The notes under the pieces are model-generated. The model worked only from the letters and a program-made list of their open reading frames with translations. It was not told the DNA's origin and did not search any database. From contig CM012953.1 of assembly GCA_000181795.3 (NCBI GenBank), positions 18,468,475 through 18,532,474 on the forward strand: DNA of 64,000 nt, in the 5' to 3' direction. A program made the position numbers and the translations under genes. Shown here piece after piece: positions 60,006 to 64,000 of this stretch. The stretch comes from Trichinella spiralis (lineage: Eukaryota > Nematoda > Enoplea > Trichinellida > Trichinellidae). Within the stretch, counting starts at the first letter, position 1. Each line of letters opens with the position of its first letter.

Positions 60006-61961
60006 TCATACAGTAACTACATGAATAGCATTTGCCAAATATTGTATATTTTTTGAAGATATACCAGCTATTGATATACGACCATCTTTTGTCAGATAAA
60101 TGGAAAATTCTTCAATCAATCGCCTAACCTATAATAAATCAGCATTCTGTTTTCAAATTGAACATAATTAAAGATCGAAATAAGCAAACCTGAGTTTCAT
60201 TTAATCCAGAATAACAAAACATGCCAGTTTGCTGAACGATATGTTTCCATTGTCTCTTAGATCCATGCTTCTCCAGCAGTTCGGCAAGAGTTTTCCGGCA
60301 CTTGATGATTCGACTTGTCATCACTTTCAAATCTGAGAGCCTGAATACATGAATTTTCAAAAATAAAATTGAAATTATTCAAAGTTGATATTGATAAACC
60401 ATTCATTGCGAAGCACCGGATCCGTAAGAAGGAGATGAGCAATTCGAGCGCCATGAATTGGAGGATTAGAAATCATGGGACGAATTAAAATTTTCAACTG
60501 AGACAAAACTCTGCTTGCTTCTTCCTCATTTTCCGTGATAAATGTCAAAGCACCAACACGTTCGCCTAGCAAATAAAAAGTGAATTCAAATTCAATTACA
60601 AACTATATGCAAAATTTTTTTACCATATAAGCCCATATTTTTGGAAAAAGACTGTGCTAATGCCAATTTGTGACCATTTTTTAAAAAAAGCCGCACTGCA
60701 AAAGCATCTCGATCTATATCACCAGTAGCAAAACCCTGATAAGCCATGTCAAACAGTGGAAAAAGTTCTTTCTCCTAATCAAAGTTTATCAATTATTAAA
60801 TTTGATTTGTTGTCATTTTGCAAATAAAAATACAAATAAAATATACCTTGACAATATTGGATATTTTTTGCCATTGTTCAGGACTCGGATCTACACCAGT
60901 AGGATTATGCGCACAAGCGTGCAACAAAACTATCGAACCACATGGCATTCGCTGATAAAATATAAAAATCAAACCCAAATGCTTAATTACTGAAAATTTT
61001 ACAGATACCTTCATGTCATCCAACATCCCTGCTTCGTCAATTCCATTTGTTACTTTGTCATAATATCTATACTGTTTCATCTCCAAACCGGAATGCCTAA
61101 ATAATGAAACTCGAACGCACGGTGTGACATTCATATGTGAAATATTTATTACTTAAATATATTGTTATGATTACCCCATGTTGGGGTTGACGCCCAAACT
61201 ACTTTAGGACCACAATGAAACTTTTCCTAAAATCACAGTCAATTGTAAACAGTAATACAAATATGATGATTATTATCGTTCACCAAAAATGCTGCCGCTA
61301 TTCGAAGAGAACCCGTTCCGGATACACCTTGCACAGTGGCATTCTAAACTCAATCCACGTTTAGCGCTTAAATTTTTTGCATACAACATTTTCAGATTTT
61401 ATGACGTAGTTATATTTCATTATTGAACAAATTCCACGTTTTCTGTTACCTTCCGTTGTACGAGCACTGGATGACCATCACCAAATGCTAAATTCACGGC
61501 AGCTTCATTAAATTTTCCTATACCTGCAATACCAGCATACTCTTTATCCAAATTCTGATCAAACAGAATTTTCTCCGCCTAAATATAATAACCTTTTAAT
61601 GCAATCAATAACATGCAGTTCATCTAGGGGACATCTCATCTACTAGCTTCTTAATTTTTAAAACTATACCTTTCTGACGCTAGGAAGAACATATGGCTTG
61701 CCATCGTCATCCCTGTAAGCACCTGCACCTAAATTAATTTTGTTTGGATTTGTATCTTTATTGTATGCTTCCGTTAATCCCAAAATTGCATCAGGTGGCC
61801 CCAATGGAACGTCATGAAACCAACTGCTGAAATGAAAAGATTATAACTTCGGTTCAAAATCATATTACATCTGATAATTCAATCATCAAAAAGATGCATT
61901 AGATCAAAAAGCCCTACCTAACCGATCGCTTTGTTACAATTCTGCACAATGAGCTTAGCAT
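60006..61961 (-). CDS. GOT2: Mitochondrial aspartate aminotransferase
   Basis: This PLP enzyme swaps the amino group between aspartate and 2-oxoglutarate and is part of the malate-aspartate shuttle in the mitochondrial matrix. Exon 1 starts at 61961 and gives a basic, Ser-rich leader ([13 protein letters not shown]) like a mitochondrial targeting peptide. The mature start follows ([20 protein letters not shown]). Later blocks are [72 protein letters not shown] and [18 protein letters not shown], whose Lys binds PLP. The end [20 protein letters not shown] matches the human [20 protein letters not shown]. The stop is at 60006-60008. About nine short exons were found and the frame looks intact. 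Confidence 0.95.
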
Positions 61962-63111
61962 TATCAGCTTATGTGAGCGCAAACGTTTTCTAAAATAAAA
62001 AAAACTAAAATAACTCTGAAAAAATAAATCAATAAATTAGTCCTTAAATAATCACACTTCTAATGCAAAAACACTTGTGAAAACACTGCTAAAATCAATA
62101 AACAAATAAAAAGTATTAAAAAATACATTTATCAAAAGAATAAAAAATAACTTGCTTTTACACAAGTAGGACATGAAGAACAATAAATTTGTACTGTAAA
62201 AGCCTGTTGTTATGTAAAGTTACAGTTGCGTTTAGCATGCGAAATACAAACGAATTTACCTTTTTATAATACAATCTTATTTTCTATTAAAACAATAAAT
62301 GCTTCTTAATGATGAAAATGAAGCATGAAGCACCCACTCTCATGTGCATAGACTCCACGCCTACATGTATAAAACTCAACTAACTAACATGTATAAACTG
62401 GTTCATAAATTTCATCAGTTCAAATGAACTTCTAAAATCTCCATGAACTTCAACTTAGTGCTTCCTTTTCTCGACATTAACTTTGCCTAATAATCTTACA
62501 GTAATTCATCTTCGCATATTCACAATTAAAATGAAATGCTTCTTTTTCACGTTACTGAACAGCAAAATATCAGCTTAAACAAGTAAGATTTTAACAGTCA
62601 AAATTTTCACGCTACTATTCATTAAATGAAAAAAATTACGATTAAATATAAATTTTTACATTGTCTGAATTGAGTAATGCGTAAAATAACCAAACTGAAT
62701 CATGAGATACAACTGTAATTTTATCTATCTTCACATACAATAAGATTATTATTTAAGAACGTCATACCATACTGTATATAATTATTTTCAAGATTAAGAA
62801 TTGCTTGGTTTTATTCCGGCAATTGAAATTTAACATTGTTGACATGAATGTTTTATTTATTACAAATATTTGAAAATTTGAAATTATCAGTTAAAAGTTA
62901 TCCGTTCCCATTAACCGTTTTATTTGTAAAGGTTTGAGTAGAAGGTTCACTTCTATAAGGTTACAAAAAGATCACTTTATTGTTGCTAAAATACATTAAA
63001 TGGGCATATCTGAAGCTGCATGTTTTTTATAAATACATACAATTACAATTTTAAGTGAGATAGAATTATTCAGCAAAGTTTAAGAGTATTCATTCTCATG
63101 TATTCAAAATA
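61962..63111. other. Region upstream of GOT2; no gene seen
   Basis: AT-rich spacer that should contain the GOT2 promoter near its left end. No clear TATA box or conserved motif was found. Confidence 0.55.
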
Positions 63112-63580
63112 CAGTGAAACTCCGATCATCCGTTACTCGATTATCCGAACACTTTTTTGGTCAAAGAACCTGCATTTCACTAATACTGTAACGTAACGTA
63201 ACTGTAACGTGTAATGCTAATTTTTGTCCGGTATGTATACTACTAGGAAGGGAAAGTTCTTGAGTTTAGAGCAAAAGCTAGACGTGTGTAGACTTGTGGA
63301 GAGAGGTGAGTCGCTCAAGAAAATTGCTGAGTTTTGATGTGGGTCTGTCCACAGTTTCAGACTTCTGTCGCAGTCGACGTCAGCTTACTGACTTTGTGCT
63401 GCAAAATTTACAGCTACGTTGAATGATTTAATTAGGAAAGAAGGGTATGATCTTGATTTTGTGTATAACACGGATGAAACCGGCTTGACATGGAAGTGTC
63501 TGCCTAAAACATCGCTTGTCTCGATGACCAAGAAGACTGCCAGCGGCTTTAAGTCATGTAAGTGTAATGAATGATTCAAA
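63112..63580 (+). mobile_element. pogo/Tigger-type DNA transposon remnant
   Basis: It begins CAGTGAAACTCCGATCATCC directly after a TA dinucleotide, matching the ends and TA target site of the pogo/Tigger group. Further in, LSLEQKLDVCRLVERGESLK recalls the first DNA-binding helix-turn-helix of Tigger/jerky transposases. FVYNTDETGLTWKCLP is their first catalytic-Asp motif. The middle is deleted, the piece between them contains in-frame stops near 63335 and 63387, and the rest of the DDE core is missing. The right inverted end was not found, so this is a truncated copy. Confidence 0.75.
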
Positions 63581-64000
63581 TGCTGTATTTAATGATCCCC
63601 AAGTGATTATCTTACTGTGGCCTGTCCTCTCCTCTCTAGTAGTTAGTTAATCTCAATTGTTTTGCTTGTTATAGTCTACAATATACCTAATCATCCACAT
63701 TACATTCTGGTAGTAGAGCGTTCATCATGGCTGATGCCACTTCAGACAAACCCCAAATGGACAACGTTCAAGCGACTGTGTTAGTGTAACGTTTACGCTT
63801 TTAATCAACAAGCCAGTCTTTCTATTTAACGAGGCAACGTTTTTATTCAGGTAGGAATAACTATACAAAAAGATAACACACACGCGAAGGAGGTACACAA
63901 ACGGCAATACTGAATTCGCTAACACGTCAACGCCAACGCACCTTTATGCAAAAAAATATCTCTACTGTAGATTATTGATGTTGAGGTTGTCGAGATCAGT
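63581..64000. other. Unassigned right edge of the window
   Basis: Mixed sequence, less AT-rich than the flank. A short stretch near 63777-63870 (TGTTAGTGTAACG..., with a TTTTTATTCAGG) looks faintly LTR-like, but no second copy is in the window. Nothing further can be supported. Confidence 0.4.

Noticed and set aside
63700-63960. Possible LTR or gag start at the right edge
   Set aside because: TGTTAGTGTAACG and a TTTTTATTCAGG stretch look faintly LTR-like, but no second copy, primer site or coding domain is in the window.

Overview
The window is invertebrate nuclear DNA. It is AT-rich and has multi-exon genes with short GT-AG introns and many A/T-rich microsatellites. It also carries a heavy load of BEL/Pao, MULE, hAT, pogo/Tigger and possible piggyBac-like elements. 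The mix of BEL/Pao, FLYWCH-type MULEs and compact introns suggests a nematode, perhaps of the Trichinella/Dorylaimia side. That placement is an inference from style, not a proof. One assembly gap of 10 N lies at 41884-41893.

Layout. At 0.4-9.0 kb lies a nest of transposons. A MULE transposase gene (minus strand) is split by a 6.5 kb BEL/Pao LTR element (693-7228, target duplication TTTAC) and by an 888 bp hAT element (7964-8851, target duplication GTCTAAAG). At 9.8-14.3 kb is VPS35 (minus). At 15.6-18.3 kb is an acidic, RS-rich nuclear protein gene with a ZC3H18-like tail (plus), followed closely by the RNase P/MRP subunit gene POP4 (plus, to 19.1 kb). At 19.8-20.8 kb is a possible TTAA-flanked MITE. 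At 22.1-28.0 kb is the Mediator subunit gene MED1 (minus), whose 3.5 kb last exon is strikingly GC-rich. At 29-35.4 kb is a DNA-transposon cluster: an element with about 290 bp inverted ends, a diverged direct duplication, and a second, dead MULE gene. At 35.8-41.5 kb is a second BEL/Pao copy (minus, broken). From 41.9 to 44 kb are decayed element remains. At 45.45-58.66 kb is the Na+/K+-ATPase alpha subunit gene (minus), with an 8.4 kb first intron and a 6-nt first coding exon. At 60.0-62.0 kb is mitochondrial aspartate aminotransferase GOT2 (minus). At 63.1-63.6 kb is a pogo/Tigger remnant.

The host genes are unrelated housekeeping functions: endosomal recycling, tRNA/rRNA processing, transcription, ion pumping and amino-acid metabolism. 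Nothing suggests a co-ordinated cluster, although the RS-rich gene and POP4 are close enough (about 0.17 kb) to make an operon-like pair conceivable.

I found no clearly new biological system. The observations most worth a second look are the nested insertions with exact target duplications and the unusually long tRNA-Tyr-like primer site that overlaps the gag start. Also notable are a shared ~85 bp block near both MULE genes and inside the long-TIR element, the GC-rich MED1 exon, a Glu at the cardiac-glycoside Gln111 position of the sodium pump, and an undescribed 56-codon ORF inside the pump's first intron.
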